Of a stretch of 64,000 nucleotides of DNA, positions 23,465 through 31,525 are shown in pieces. The translations under genes and the position numbers were made by a program. The stretch's first letter is position 1; each line of letters begins with the position of its first letter. Under the pieces are notes generated by a model that made no database searches, was not told the DNA's origin, and saw nothing but the letters and a program-made list of their open reading frames with translations. The DNA lies in assembly GCF_965138505.1 (NCBI RefSeq), contig NZ_CBCSCO010000005.1:124001-188000 (forward strand). Direction: 5' to 3'. The stretch comes from Litorimonas haliclonae (GTDB taxonomy: Bacteria > Pseudomonadota > Alphaproteobacteria > Caulobacterales > Maricaulaceae).

Positions 23465-24922
23465 CTAGTCTTTCGGCTTCTTCTCGACTTTTTTCTTCTC
23501 GTCCTTGTTCGGGCCGTCCGCCATACGCACGGTGAGTTCAGCAGGTTGGCGGATATTGATATCGCGCTGCGGGAACGGAATTTCGAGATCGTATTTCGCC
23601 AGAGCCGTATGAAGCTCCCAATTGTAGTCGGCTTCGACGCGTGACGGGCGTTTTACAGCACTGTCTTTCAGCCAGACAACCAGAGCGAAATTCAGACTGG
23701 AATCGCCAAATTCGGTGAGCCAGACCTGAGGTTTGTGCTCCTCCCGGTCAAGGTCGGTCCACTCGACAGCTTCGGCGGCTTCCAGAGCGGCCTTTTTGAC
23801 CACGTCTTTATCGATGCCATAGGCAACGCCAAACGGAATGCGAAGGCGCCGACGCGGATCGCGAAGTGTCCAGTTGATAACCTGGGCTTTGATAAATTCT
23901 TCGTTCGGGACGAGAATATCGACATTGTCATTTGTGGTGACGAGGGAGGACCGGATATTTATTTCCCGTACTTGCCCGCGCACGCCGGATTGAAGCTCCA
24001 CAAAATCGCCGACTTTAATCGTTTTCTCGAACAGGATAATAATGCCCGAAATAAAGTTCGCGAAAATCGATTGAAGACCCAGACCGATACCAACACCCAC
24101 GGCAGAGGCAATCACGGCAAAGGCGGTCAGTGGTATGCCAACAGAGCCGAGAGCCAGTATGACAGCCAATATCATTAGGCTGATCTTGGCCACCTGACCG
24201 AGAAGGCCGGACATGGAGGGGTTCAGCCTTTCAGAAGAACGCAGCTGGCTTTGCGCTGCGTCGCCCGCAATCCGGCCCACCCAAAGCGCGCCGATCGCCA
24301 GAATGGCGCTGGTGATGACTTGTAAGATTGAAATTCGCGTACCCCCGACGGAGAGGGCCGCGCTATCCAGAGCGTTTGTGACGGGATCCAGAAGTTTCAG
24401 GATATAGAGCGCGGCAAGCCCCCAAGCCGTCAGAGCAATCAGGGTACGAAGTGGCCCCTCCGCCATATTCTTTGTCAAAAGGCGCACAATTATCGCCGCA
24501 TTGGTCAGGCTGGCGACGATGCGCAGAATATCATCCGGCAAACCGGCGGCGCCGAAAATTAGAACGGCGACCCACAGGAAAACAACAATGCAAACCGGCC
24601 ACATCACGCCGGCCAGAGCATTATAGATGCGGTAGAGAATATCAGTGCTGTCGCGTTTGTCCCGGCGGGCTTCTAGACTCTTTTGTGGTTTGCGCGAGGC
24701 GACCCAGCCAAGACCGATCGCGGCAATTACCGCGAGAATCTGCCAAATCGTCGACAGAGATAAAAGTTGATCCCAAGTGTCCATCGCCCAATCCCGCATA
24801 TCGGCAAAGATTTCCTGCGGAGTTTGATTGGCCAGTTCCTCGCCGTTTTCGTCTGCGACTTGCGGCGGAGGGGGCGCGTCCTGCGTCTCGGTTTGCGGAG
24901 TGTCTTGGAATGTATCTTGCAT
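23465..24922 (-). CDS. MscS-family mechanosensitive ion channel (second copy)
   Basis: A 485-residue protein with an acidic N-terminus and four to six membrane segments between residues 55 and 310. The MscS core is VGVGIGLGLQSIFANFISGIII, followed by VGDFVELQSGVRGQV and IVPNEEF. It is only weakly similar to the BON-MscS protein at 16.6-18.0 kb, so the two are not a recent duplication. It sits between miaB and phoH, which are usually adjacent or nearly so. The tail is Lys-rich. Confidence 0.92.
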   Translation of the reverse strand: MQDTFQDTPQTETQDAPPPPQVADENGEELANQTPQEIFADMRDWAMDTWDQLLSLSTIWQILAVIAAIGLGWVASRKPQKSLEARRDKRDSTDILYRIYNALAGVMWPVCIVVFLWVAVLIFGAAGLPDDILRIVASLTNAAIIVRLLTKNMAEGPLRTLIALTAWGLAALYILKLLDPVTNALDSAALSVGGTRISILQVITSAILAIGALWVGRIAGDAAQSQLRSSERLNPSMSGLLGQVAKISLMILAVILALGSVGIPLTAFAVIASAVGVGIGLGLQSIFANFISGIIILFEKTIKVGDFVELQSGVRGQVREINIRSSLVTTNDNVDILVPNEEFIKAQVINWTLRDPRRRLRIPFGVAYGIDKDVVKKAALEAAEAVEWTDLDREEHKPQVWLTEFGDSSLNFALVVWLKDSAVKRPSRVEADYNWELHTALAKYDLEIPFPQRDINIRQPAELTVRMADGPNKDEKKKVEKKPKD

Positions 24923-24982
24923 GGAATTAGTTTTAAGGAACTAATTCCGGCGTGCAAGCGGCATTTACTCAAGCTTTTGTTA

Positions 24983-26395
24983 TCATGCCAGTTCTCCAAC
25001 AAGGGAGTTCCGTCCCGCATCCGTAATTTTTACATTTACAATTTGACCGACCAGATCTTTGGGTCCGTCAAAATGCGTGCCTTGCAAATACGGACTGCGG
25101 CCAAAGAGTTGATCATCCTTCCGGCCGACGCCCTCAACCAGAACAGACAAGGTCTGTCCTATAAGGGATTTATTGAAATCCTGCTGCTGTTGATAAAGCA
25201 GCGCTTGCAAGCGGACGAGACGGTCCTGTTTCTCGTCTTCGGGAACCTGACGCGGCAGACCGGCGCCCGGCGTGCCGGGGCGAACGGAATATTTAAATGA
25301 AAACGAACTGCCATAGCCGATTTCTTCAACGCATTTCATTGTTTGCTGAAAATCGGTCTCGGTCTCGCCGGGGAAGCCGACAATAAAATCACCGGACAAT
25401 GCAATGTCAGGACGGGCCGCGCGGATTTTCGCAATTAATTCTTTATACTCGGCATAGGTATGGCCGCGATTCATGGCGTGGAGAACCTTGTTCGACCCCG
25501 CCTGAATTGGCAGATGCAGATAAGGCATTAATTTTGGTTCATTGCCCAAAGTCTCAATCAGATCATCATCCATGTCGCGCGGATGAGACGTGGTGAAACG
25601 AATACGGTCAATTCCGCCTATCAAAGCGACATGACGAATTAATTGGCCCAGCGTCCATTCCTTGCCGTCTTCGCCTAGGCCGTTATAGGCATTCACATTT
25701 TGTCCGATGAGGGTGATTTCGCGAACGCCATGGGCGGCGAGCTGCCTCGCTTCGGCCACGACATGGGCGACAGACCGGCTGACTTCGGCGCCTCGCGTAT
25801 AGGGCACCACGCAGAAGGTGCAAAATTTATCGCAGCCTTCCTGAATGGTCAGAAAGCTGGAGAAGCCTTTGGGCTGGCGCAGCTCGGGCAATTCGTCGAA
25901 TTTTTCCAGCGTATCAAACTCGGTTTCCAGAAGCTGACCTGTGCCGCGATGCACCTTGGCAATCATTTCCGGGAGCTTGTGATAAGTTTGCGGGCCGAGC
26001 ACCATATCGACCACGGGGGCGCGGGACATAATTTCTGCGCCTTCGGCCTGGGCGACGCAGCCCGCCACGGCAACCTTCATATCGGGTTTGTTGGTTTCTT
26101 TATATTTCCGGATGCGGCCAAGCTCGGAATAGACTTTCTCGGCGGCCTTTTCGCGAATGTGGCATGTGTTGAGAATGACAAGGTCGGCGTGATCCGGCGC
26201 GTCGGTTGGGGCGTAACCAATCGGCGACAGCACATCGGCCATGCGCTCGCTGTCATAAACATTCATCTGACAGCCATAGGTCTTGATGAATACTTTTTTG
26301 GAATTTTTGCCGGATGCGATGTCAGACTTGGCCGCGATGATGGCGGCTTCGTTAACATCACGGGGCGCGTTTTTTTCACGGGGTGACGTCGTCAT
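24983..26395 (-). CDS. miaB: tRNA-2-methylthio-N6-dimethylallyladenosine synthase MiaB
   Basis: Radical-SAM methylthiotransferase acting on A37 of tRNAs that read UNN codons. The start is placed at 26395 (MTTSPREKN); an open extension to 26506 would overlap the divergent antitoxin gene and is not family-like. The 470-residue product has the N-terminal cluster domain (KTYGCQMNVYDSERM), the radical-SAM triad GCDKFCTFCVVPYTRG (CxxxCxxC), and a C-terminal TRAM domain. It diverges from the toxin-antitoxin pair. Confidence 0.97.
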   Translation of the reverse strand: MTTSPREKNAPRDVNEAAIIAAKSDIASGKNSKKVFIKTYGCQMNVYDSERMADVLSPIGYAPTDAPDHADLVILNTCHIREKAAEKVYSELGRIRKYKETNKPDMKVAVAGCVAQAEGAEIMSRAPVVDMVLGPQTYHKLPEMIAKVHRGTGQLLETEFDTLEKFDELPELRQPKGFSSFLTIQEGCDKFCTFCVVPYTRGAEVSRSVAHVVAEARQLAAHGVREITLIGQNVNAYNGLGEDGKEWTLGQLIRHVALIGGIDRIRFTTSHPRDMDDDLIETLGNEPKLMPYLHLPIQAGSNKVLHAMNRGHTYAEYKELIAKIRAARPDIALSGDFIVGFPGETETDFQQTMKCVEEIGYGSSFSFKYSVRPGTPGAGLPRQVPEDEKQDRLVRLQALLYQQQQDFNKSLIGQTLSVLVEGVGRKDDQLFGRSPYLQGTHFDGPKDLVGQIVNVKITDAGRNSLVGELA

Positions 26396-26486
26396 GATTG
26401 TTCTCACTGATGTTTGTGGGCGGCCTATAGGGCGAGACACGCTCCGAAGCAATAATTGCTTTGCAGTTCTGGAGGGTTGTAGTAAT

Positions 26487-26496
26487 ATGTATACAT
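26487..26496. promoter_or_regulatory. Palindrome over the antitoxin start (operator candidate)
   Basis: ATGTATACAT is a perfect 10-bp palindrome covering the region just before the antitoxin ATG (26495). Ribbon-helix-helix antitoxins bind short palindromes in their own promoters, so this is a plausible autoregulatory operator. The same bases also encode a 3-codon frame ATG TAT ACA TGA, preceded by GGAGGG (26471-26476), whose stop overlaps the antitoxin start. Confidence 0.45.
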
Positions 26497-26743
26497 GAGC
26501 ACACAATCGACTACAGTTTCCGTCCGTCTTCCTAAAACAGTCGAGGACGACCTCATAAAACTAGCGGGTCATACGCAGCGGTCCAAATCCTTCCTGGCAG
26601 GCAAAGCAATCTCTGCTTATGTTGCGAGTGAGCTGGAAATAATTGAAGGTCTTGAGCGCGCCGAAGCAGATATTCAAGCAGGCCGAGTCGTGTCCCATGA
26701 GGAGGCTATGAAAAGGTTATATAAAACGGCGCGCGGCGGATGA
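26495..26743 (+). CDS. Ribbon-helix-helix (CopG/ParD-like) antitoxin
   Basis: An 82-residue protein whose first 45 residues form the RHH fold: TTVSVRLPKTVEDDLIKLAG (strand then helix) and RSKSFLAGKAISAYVAS (second helix). The C-terminal half (GLERAEADIQAGRVVSHEEAM) is the extended toxin-binding segment typical of ParD-like antitoxins. Its last codons overlap the toxin gene by 4 bases (ATGA), giving coupled translation. It is expected to neutralise the downstream toxin and repress the operon through its RHH domain. Confidence 0.9.
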   Translation: MSTQSTTVSVRLPKTVEDDLIKLAGHTQRSKSFLAGKAISAYVASELEIIEGLERAEADIQAGRVVSHEEAMKRLYKTARGG

Positions 26744-27030
26744 GGCAAGTAATCTGGGCTGAAACAGCCCTAAACGACATTGACCGAAATCTTTCATTTA
26801 TTTCAGCAGAAAGTAAAAGTGCAGCAATTCTGGTTGCCGAGAGAATTGATGAAACGGTTCGAATGCTTGCAAAGCGCCCAATCGGGCGTCCGGGACGAAT
26901 GGAGGGGTTGTATGAAAAATCAGTTTCAAAAACATCTTTCATTATTGCGTATAAATTGTCTGAAACAGATATCACCATTCGACGGATAATCCATTCTGCC
27001 CAGAATTGGACAGAGGAAGAATGGCCCTAA
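26740..27030 (+). CDS. RelE/ParE-superfamily toxin
   Basis: A 96-residue protein of the ParE/RelE fold: WAETALNDIDRNLSFI at the N-terminus, RPIGRPGRMEGLYEKSV (the conserved GRxGR...E.. segment) and IIAYKLSETDITIRRIIHSAQNW at the C-terminus. ParE toxins poison gyrase, while RelE toxins cut ribosome-bound mRNA. The GRPGR motif and pairing with an RHH antitoxin favour the ParE side. The module lies between the fur cluster and miaB, where it looks like an insertion. Confidence 0.9.
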   Translation: MRQVIWAETALNDIDRNLSFISAESKSAAILVAERIDETVRMLAKRPIGRPGRMEGLYEKSVSKTSFIIAYKLSETDITIRRIIHSAQNWTEEEWP

Positions 27031-27099
27031 TTTTAATGTGACAATCAACGTTAATTTATCGTCACACTTACGTCACAGACTCCCCTTAGGGCGCGGAGT

Positions 27100-27954
27100 A
27101 TGGGGACGCCTCGCAAAGCTTCGAAAAAGACTTTTCCGAAACCGGATTATCGGGCGATGTTTATTTCCGATGTCCATCTCGGCTCCAAGGGCTGTCAGGC
27201 CGACGCGCTCTGTGATTTTCTCAAACATCATAATGCCGAGACGCTCTATCTGGTCGGGGATATTATCGATGGCTGGCGGCTCAAGAAGAAATGGTTCTGG
27301 CCGCAGGCGCACACCAATGTCATCCGCCGCATTCTGACGGCGAGCAAGCGCGGGAGCGATGTCCGGTATATCGCCGGAAACCATGACGAATTTCTGCGCG
27401 GCTTTCTGAAATTCAAAGTCAATTTCGGTGAGGTCAAGATTTCCAATCGCGAAGTCCATATCGGCGAGGACGGCAAACGATATCTGGTTGTTCACGGCGA
27501 TATGTTTGACGGGCTGATGCGCGCCGACCGCAAATGGATCATGCATCTGGGCGATAACGCCTATAACCTTTTGCTCTGGGTGAACACGAAGCTGAACTTC
27601 ATCCGGCGCAAGCTCGGCCTACCTTACTGGTCATTGTCCAAAAGTCTGAAAAAGCGAACCAAACGGGCGATGAACTTTATTCACAGCTTCGAAGAACAGG
27701 TCGCCGATTACTGTCAGCGTAAAGGCTTTGACGGCGCGATTTGCGGCCATATCCATGTCGCGGAAATGCGCGAGATTGACGGCATTACCTATATGAATGA
27801 CGGCGACTGGGTCGAAAGCTGCACTGCGCTGGTCGAGCATCATGACGGGCGCTGGGAAATCCTGCACACACAGCCTCACGGCCAGCGGGAATTGGATGAG
27901 GCTTATTTCGAGAAGGAATTAAGGGACGCTGAGGCGCTCTTGGCGGCGGAGTGA
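27100..27954 (+). CDS. LpxH-like metallophosphoesterase (UDP-2,3-diacylglucosamine diphosphatase family)
   Basis: A 284-residue calcineurin-like phosphoesterase. Metal-site motifs appear in order: FISDVHLGS (Asp, His), LVGDIIDGW (Asp), IAGNHDEF (Asn-His-Asp), VVHGDMFDG (His), ICGHIHVAEMR (His-x-His). COG2908 members hydrolyse UDP-2,3-diacylglucosamine in lipid A synthesis; alphaproteobacteria frequently use LpxI instead, and this longer family (about 280 rather than 240 residues) may have another substrate. ATG at 27112 is also possible, but GGAG just ahead supports 27100. It is plus-strand, downstream of the toxin gene. Confidence 0.85.
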   Translation: MGTPRKASKKTFPKPDYRAMFISDVHLGSKGCQADALCDFLKHHNAETLYLVGDIIDGWRLKKKWFWPQAHTNVIRRILTASKRGSDVRYIAGNHDEFLRGFLKFKVNFGEVKISNREVHIGEDGKRYLVVHGDMFDGLMRADRKWIMHLGDNAYNLLLWVNTKLNFIRRKLGLPYWSLSKSLKKRTKRAMNFIHSFEEQVADYCQRKGFDGAICGHIHVAEMREIDGITYMNDGDWVESCTALVEHHDGRWEILHTQPHGQRELDEAYFEKELRDAEALLAAE

Positions 27955-28037
27955 AGTCAGGACGTCTCTATCCGGCCCCACCATTTGCCGGAATATAGCC
28001 GCCAAAATATTAGGCCTGAGAATGTTCCTGAAAGAAC

Positions 28038-28382
28038 TTAAATAAAGAAGGCCAAATTAATTGGGTTTCCCATAAGTAAGCATGCGACAGCCGTCACCGC
28101 AAAACCTAATCCTATTGGCAGGATCGGATGTTCGAAACGCGTGCGCCTGGCGAGAAAATAAACGGGACTTAAAAACAGTAGGCAGGTATAAATAATTATC
28201 CCGCCATAAACTATAATTATTTTGCCCCAGCTTAACAGGTTTTCTATATCTTTTCCGCCCATTATGGGGGTCTTAGAAATATAAAAATTCCATATATAAA
28301 CAGGCAGAAGGCAGCAAAGGATATAAAATAGAGGCGTCAGTAAAAAGGCCCTTAGAGGCCGCCTGGCCGGAGCCTCGGGCAA
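28038..28382 (-). CDS. Small inner-membrane protein of unknown function
   Basis: A 114-residue protein with three or four predicted membrane segments (FLLTPLFYILCCLLPVYIW, IIIVYGGIIIYTCLLFL, LGFAVTAVACLLMG) and short basic loops (RRP, ARRTR). No family was recognised. It starts 3 bases after the fur stop, so it is probably co-expressed with fur. The 80 bases between it and the converging phosphoesterase hold nothing I can identify. Confidence 0.7.
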   Translation of the reverse strand: MPEAPARRPLRAFLLTPLFYILCCLLPVYIWNFYISKTPIMGGKDIENLLSWGKIIIVYGGIIIYTCLLFLSPVYFLARRTRFEHPILPIGLGFAVTAVACLLMGNPINLAFFI

Positions 28383-28385
28383 ACC

Positions 28386-28793
28386 CTATTTCTTCTTTTT
28401 CCCGTAAAGTTCCAACCGATGATCGACGAGTTCATAGCCGAGCTTTTCTGCAATCCTGTGCTGTAGCTTTTCAATCTCTTCATCCATGAACTCAATCACT
28501 TCGCCGGAGGAGACATCAATCAGATGATCATGATGGTCGGCGTCAGCGGTTTCGTAGCGTGCGCGGCCATCGCGGAAATCATGGGTTTCGATAATATTGG
28601 CATCGGCAAAGAGGCGTACGGTCCGGTAAACGGTCGCGAGCGAAATATTCGGATCCTTATCCGAGGCGCGGGCGTAAAGCTCTTCGGCGTCAGGATGGTC
28701 ATCTGCATCAGACAGAACCTGCGCGATGATACGGCGCTGATCCGTCATCCGGAGCCCGCGTTCTGCACATTTTTTTTCAATCCAATTTGGCAT
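28386..28793 (-). CDS. fur: Fur-family metal-responsive regulator
   Basis: A 135-residue Fur-superfamily repressor. The winged-helix region has LRMTDQRRIIAQVLSD and SLATVYRTVRLFADANI, and the metal/dimerisation part has ETADADHHDHLIDVSSGEVIEF. The CxxC structural-zinc pairs of enterobacterial Fur are absent, as in many alphaproteobacterial Fur/Mur proteins. The family call is firm; whether it senses iron or manganese cannot be read. It follows rimI by 40 bases, in the tsaB-rimI-fur order common to alphaproteobacteria. A candidate target site lies at 63.9 kb. Confidence 0.92.
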   Translation of the reverse strand: MPNWIEKKCAERGLRMTDQRRIIAQVLSDADDHPDAEELYARASDKDPNISLATVYRTVRLFADANIIETHDFRDGRARYETADADHHDHLIDVSSGEVIEFMDEEIEKLQHRIAEKLGYELVDHRLELYGKKKK

Positions 28794-28833
28794 GATTTGG
28801 GTTTACTACCCATATCCTCCGCCGTCCAGAGGC

Positions 28834-29259
28834 TTATAGGGATTTTGAAAAGGTAATCGACGCGACCCGCCCGGCAGGCGTGCGGTAATATCGAGGCCTC
28901 CGTCCTACCGCCTGATAACCGCAGGCTTTATAGAGAGATTTTGCGCTGTCATTTAACTCTGACACGTCCAAGAAAAGTGTCTGCACCTCTTGTTCACGCA
29001 AGATGGTTTCTGCCTGGGACAGGAGCTGCTTCGCCAACCCTTTCCGGCGGTGCTCGGGGTGAGTCGCTATGGTTAGGATATCGGCTTGGTCGCCCCCAAT
29101 TTGCACCAGAATAAAGGCAGAGAGCGGGTCGCCGAGGCCAAGACACAAGTCTTTGTCTATATGAAGGCGCATTTCTGCTGGCGGCCATCCGGCGGAGAAA
29201 GACTTTCGGTGTATTGTGGACATGGCGGGCGCATCGGAAGGCCCAAGATAACGTATCAT
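28834..29259 (-). CDS. rimI: Ribosomal-protein-alanine N-acetyltransferase RimI-like (GNAT)
   Basis: A 141-residue GNAT enzyme. The acetyl-CoA loop is IATHPEHRRKGLAKQLL; FLDVSELNDSAKSLYKACGY is the conserved C-terminal part. RimI acetylates the N-terminus of S18 in Escherichia coli; other substrates are possible. Its ATG overlaps the tsaB stop by 4 bases (ATGA), so it is translationally coupled to tsaB. Confidence 0.92.
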   Translation of the reverse strand: MIRYLGPSDAPAMSTIHRKSFSAGWPPAEMRLHIDKDLCLGLGDPLSAFILVQIGGDQADILTIATHPEHRRKGLAKQLLSQAETILREQEVQTLFLDVSELNDSAKSLYKACGYQAVGRRPRYYRTPAGRVASITFSKSL

Positions 29260-29870
29260 TGCGCGGCGGAGGGCGGGGTGACGCCGCCGGGCAGTTTTGC
29301 ATCCGGCCCCCGCGAATAAAGCGGCAAAGCGGGCGCGCTCTGAGGCGTTTCATGTTGAGCGAGCCACGCTAAAATAACGGTAGAAATCGGTTGATCCCGC
29401 ATAACCCTGTCCGGAGTCAGCGCGTCTATCAGGGTCTCGGCTTCGTCGACTTTTTGAGTAACGGGCGGAATTTCAAGTCTTCCATTTTTCCACGCGGCCC
29501 AACAGAGTTCGCCGCGCCGCACATCCGCGACGCTGACGATTAATTTTCTTTTTTCGGGATCGGCTTGTCGCGCCCAAATTTCTAAAGACGACAACCCAAT
29601 AACCGGGAGCTTTCGCGGCAAGGCAAAGCCTTTGGCAAAAGACAGCGCCACGCGTTGTCCGGTGAAACTACCGGGACCTGTGCAAACCCCGACACGCGAA
29701 ACGTCAGAAATATTGCGTCCGGCGTGATAAATCATGTCTTTGACAAGAGGCGCGAGGCGTTCGGCGTGGCCGCGTCCGATCGGTTCAGAGGCGTGCGCGA
29801 TAATGCGCCCTTCATCCACCAGGGCCGCAGAGCAGGCCTTGCCTGTCGTATCCAGCCCCAGAGTCAGCAA
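29256..29870 (-). CDS. tsaB: tRNA threonylcarbamoyladenosine biosynthesis protein TsaB
   Basis: Partner of TsaD/TsaE in making t6A37 of ANN-reading tRNAs. The 204-residue ASKHA-fold protein opens LTLGLDTTGKACSAALVD and carries the GPGSFTGQRVALSFAKGFA motif. The start is a TTG at 29870 immediately after the nfu stop codon (TAA TTG), with AGG 8 bases ahead inside nfu. That unusual start was chosen because no ATG precedes the conserved N-terminus. Confidence 0.93.
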   Translation of the reverse strand: MLTLGLDTTGKACSAALVDEGRIIAHASEPIGRGHAERLAPLVKDMIYHAGRNISDVSRVGVCTGPGSFTGQRVALSFAKGFALPRKLPVIGLSSLEIWARQADPEKRKLIVSVADVRRGELCWAAWKNGRLEIPPVTQKVDEAETLIDALTPDRVMRDQPISTVILAWLAQHETPQSAPALPLYSRGPDAKLPGGVTPPSAAQ

Positions 29871-30446
29871 TTAGATTGCCTGTTCAACGCGGGTCACTTC
29901 GGGGACATAATGTTTCAGCAGGTTTTCGATCCCGCTTTTGAGCGTCATGGTCGAGCTGGGACAGCCGGCACAAGCGCCGCGCATCTCCAGATAGACAGAC
30001 CCGTCATCATCGTCGAAATGGCGAAACACAATATCGCCGCCATCCTGCGCTACGGCAGGGCGAACGCGAAGCTCGATCAATTCCTTGATTTGCTCGACGA
30101 TTTCCAGCGTTTCGCCTTCATAGACGCGGTCTTCGGCTTCGGACTCCTGAATTTGTTCCAGAAGCGGTTTGCCGCCAGCGACATAAAAATCCATAATTGC
30201 GCCGAGAACGGCGGGTTTCAGGTGCTTCCACTGCGCGTCGTCAACCCGGGTGACAGAGACATAATCTGTGCCGAAAAACACTCGCTCAACATCCGGTATC
30301 ATGAACAGCATTTCAGCCAGAGGCGCGCGCGATATATCTTCGCCGCGGGCGAATTCGAGCATCTTGCCCTCGCTGCCGACAACATCCCGTCCGGGCAGGA
30401 ATTTCAGGGTCGCTGGATTGGGCGTATCTTCGGTCTGTATAAACAT
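29871..30446 (-). CDS. NifU-like Fe-S scaffold protein (Nfu type)
   Basis: The start at 30446 (MFIQTEDTPNPATLKFLPG) is the classical Nfu N-terminus; upstream frame extension is not family-like. The 191-residue protein has the Nfu N-terminal domain (about 1-90) and a C-terminal NifU domain with the cluster-ligating CxxC in GACAGCPSST and GIENLLKHYVPEV. It carries and delivers [4Fe-4S] clusters to targets such as radical-SAM enzymes like MiaB. It leads the nfu-tsaB-rimI-fur run. Confidence 0.95.
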   Translation of the reverse strand: MFIQTEDTPNPATLKFLPGRDVVGSEGKMLEFARGEDISRAPLAEMLFMIPDVERVFFGTDYVSVTRVDDAQWKHLKPAVLGAIMDFYVAGGKPLLEQIQESEAEDRVYEGETLEIVEQIKELIELRVRPAVAQDGGDIVFRHFDDDDGSVYLEMRGACAGCPSSTMTLKSGIENLLKHYVPEVTRVEQAI

Positions 30447-30523
30447 AGCCTCTATGTGGCCCTTTGTCCGTGTCTGTTCAAGACGCATTGACGCCGCACG
30501 CGCAAATTTGCATGAGTTAATAC

Positions 30524-31525
30524 ATGTTAAATCCCGCCCGATTATTGGCCGTCCCGGCGCTTTCGGCCCTTTTACTGGCCCCGCTCTCGGGATGCGCTGG
30601 ATTGGATACACGGCTACCAAGTATAGCTGCCGCTGATTTAAAGGCTGAAAAACAGGCCCAAGAAAAATTAGCCCTCACGGAATGGGACGAAATGGCAGGC
30701 CGTCTGATACGGGTCGGACGACCCATCTTGCTCGCAAATCAGGGCCTCTGTCCTAAAACCGGGCCGAATATTGGCGTGTTCACCCATGAGGAGGAAAATT
30801 ATGAGAAACGCCTTCGCGGCGGTGCGCGGCGGGAATTAGGCGTCGGTGAGGACACCGAAATATTCCACATTGCGCCGGACAGTCCTGCGGCGAAAATTGG
30901 TTTGAAGCGGGGCGACATCATTCGCAACGCTGATGGTGATGACCTCGATATGCGTGATATTCAAAAAGCGCTCGAAGACAAAAAGAGGCTGACCTTAGAC
31001 CGCGGTGAAGACAAGCTTCCGCTCCGCGTCACTCCGGACATGGCTTGCGCCTATCGCTTGCGCTTGAAACAGAGCTCAGACGTCAATGCCTATGCCGACG
31101 GCCGTAATATTACGGTTACGACCGGCATGATGACATTCGTTGAAAATGACGAGGAATTAGCTTTGATTGTCGGGCATGAACTGGCTCATAATACGATGGG
31201 ACATATCCGAAAGATTATTGGTAATTTTATCCTTTCGGGCTTTGCCACCCGCTATACCCGTCCGTTTGAATCCGAAGCTGATTATGTGGGTCTCTATTAT
31301 TCCCGCCGGGCCGGATATGGTGTTGACGGTGTCGAAGATTTCTGGAGGCGCTTGGCCAAAACGGAACCGCGACATGTCGGACGCGCTAAAACCCACCCAA
31401 CTTTCCCGGATCGGTACCTCCGCTTGGCGGCGGCGCGAGCTGAAATAAAGGCCAAGGAAGAGGCAGGCGAGCCGCTCGTTCCCAATTTCAAAACGTCTGA
31501 CTCCAAATCCGGAAACGCATCGTGA
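30524..31525 (+). CDS. M48-family metalloprotease lipoprotein with PDZ domain (copy 1)
   Basis: A 333-residue lipoprotein (signal ending LLLAPLSGC). The middle has a PDZ-like region (about residues 105-155: HIAPDSPAAKIGLKRGDIIRN). The catalytic domain shows VGHELAHNTMGH (HExxH zinc motif) and FESEADYVGLYY (third-ligand Glu). The C-terminus has the HPTFPDRYLRLA helix. It is probably a periplasmic, membrane-anchored protease. The stop overlaps the GTG of the next M48 gene (GTGA), so the two are coupled. It diverges from nfu. Confidence 0.9.
   Translation: MLNPARLLAVPALSALLLAPLSGCAGLDTRLPSIAAADLKAEKQAQEKLALTEWDEMAGRLIRVGRPILLANQGLCPKTGPNIGVFTHEEENYEKRLRGGARRELGVGEDTEIFHIAPDSPAAKIGLKRGDIIRNADGDDLDMRDIQKALEDKKRLTLDRGEDKLPLRVTPDMACAYRLRLKQSSDVNAYADGRNITVTTGMMTFVENDEELALIVGHELAHNTMGHIRKIIGNFILSGFATRYTRPFESEADYVGLYYSRRAGYGVDGVEDFWRRLAKTEPRHVGRAKTHPTFPDRYLRLAAARAEIKAKEEAGEPLVPNFKTSDSKSGNAS

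Noticed and set aside
26396..26506. Longer MiaB start at 26506
   Set aside because: It would overlap the divergent antitoxin start and palindrome; residues added are not MiaB-like.
26487..27954. Mobile genetic element carrying the toxin-antitoxin pair
   Set aside because: No integrase, transposase, terminal inverted repeats or target-site duplication were found; only the gene order suggests insertion.
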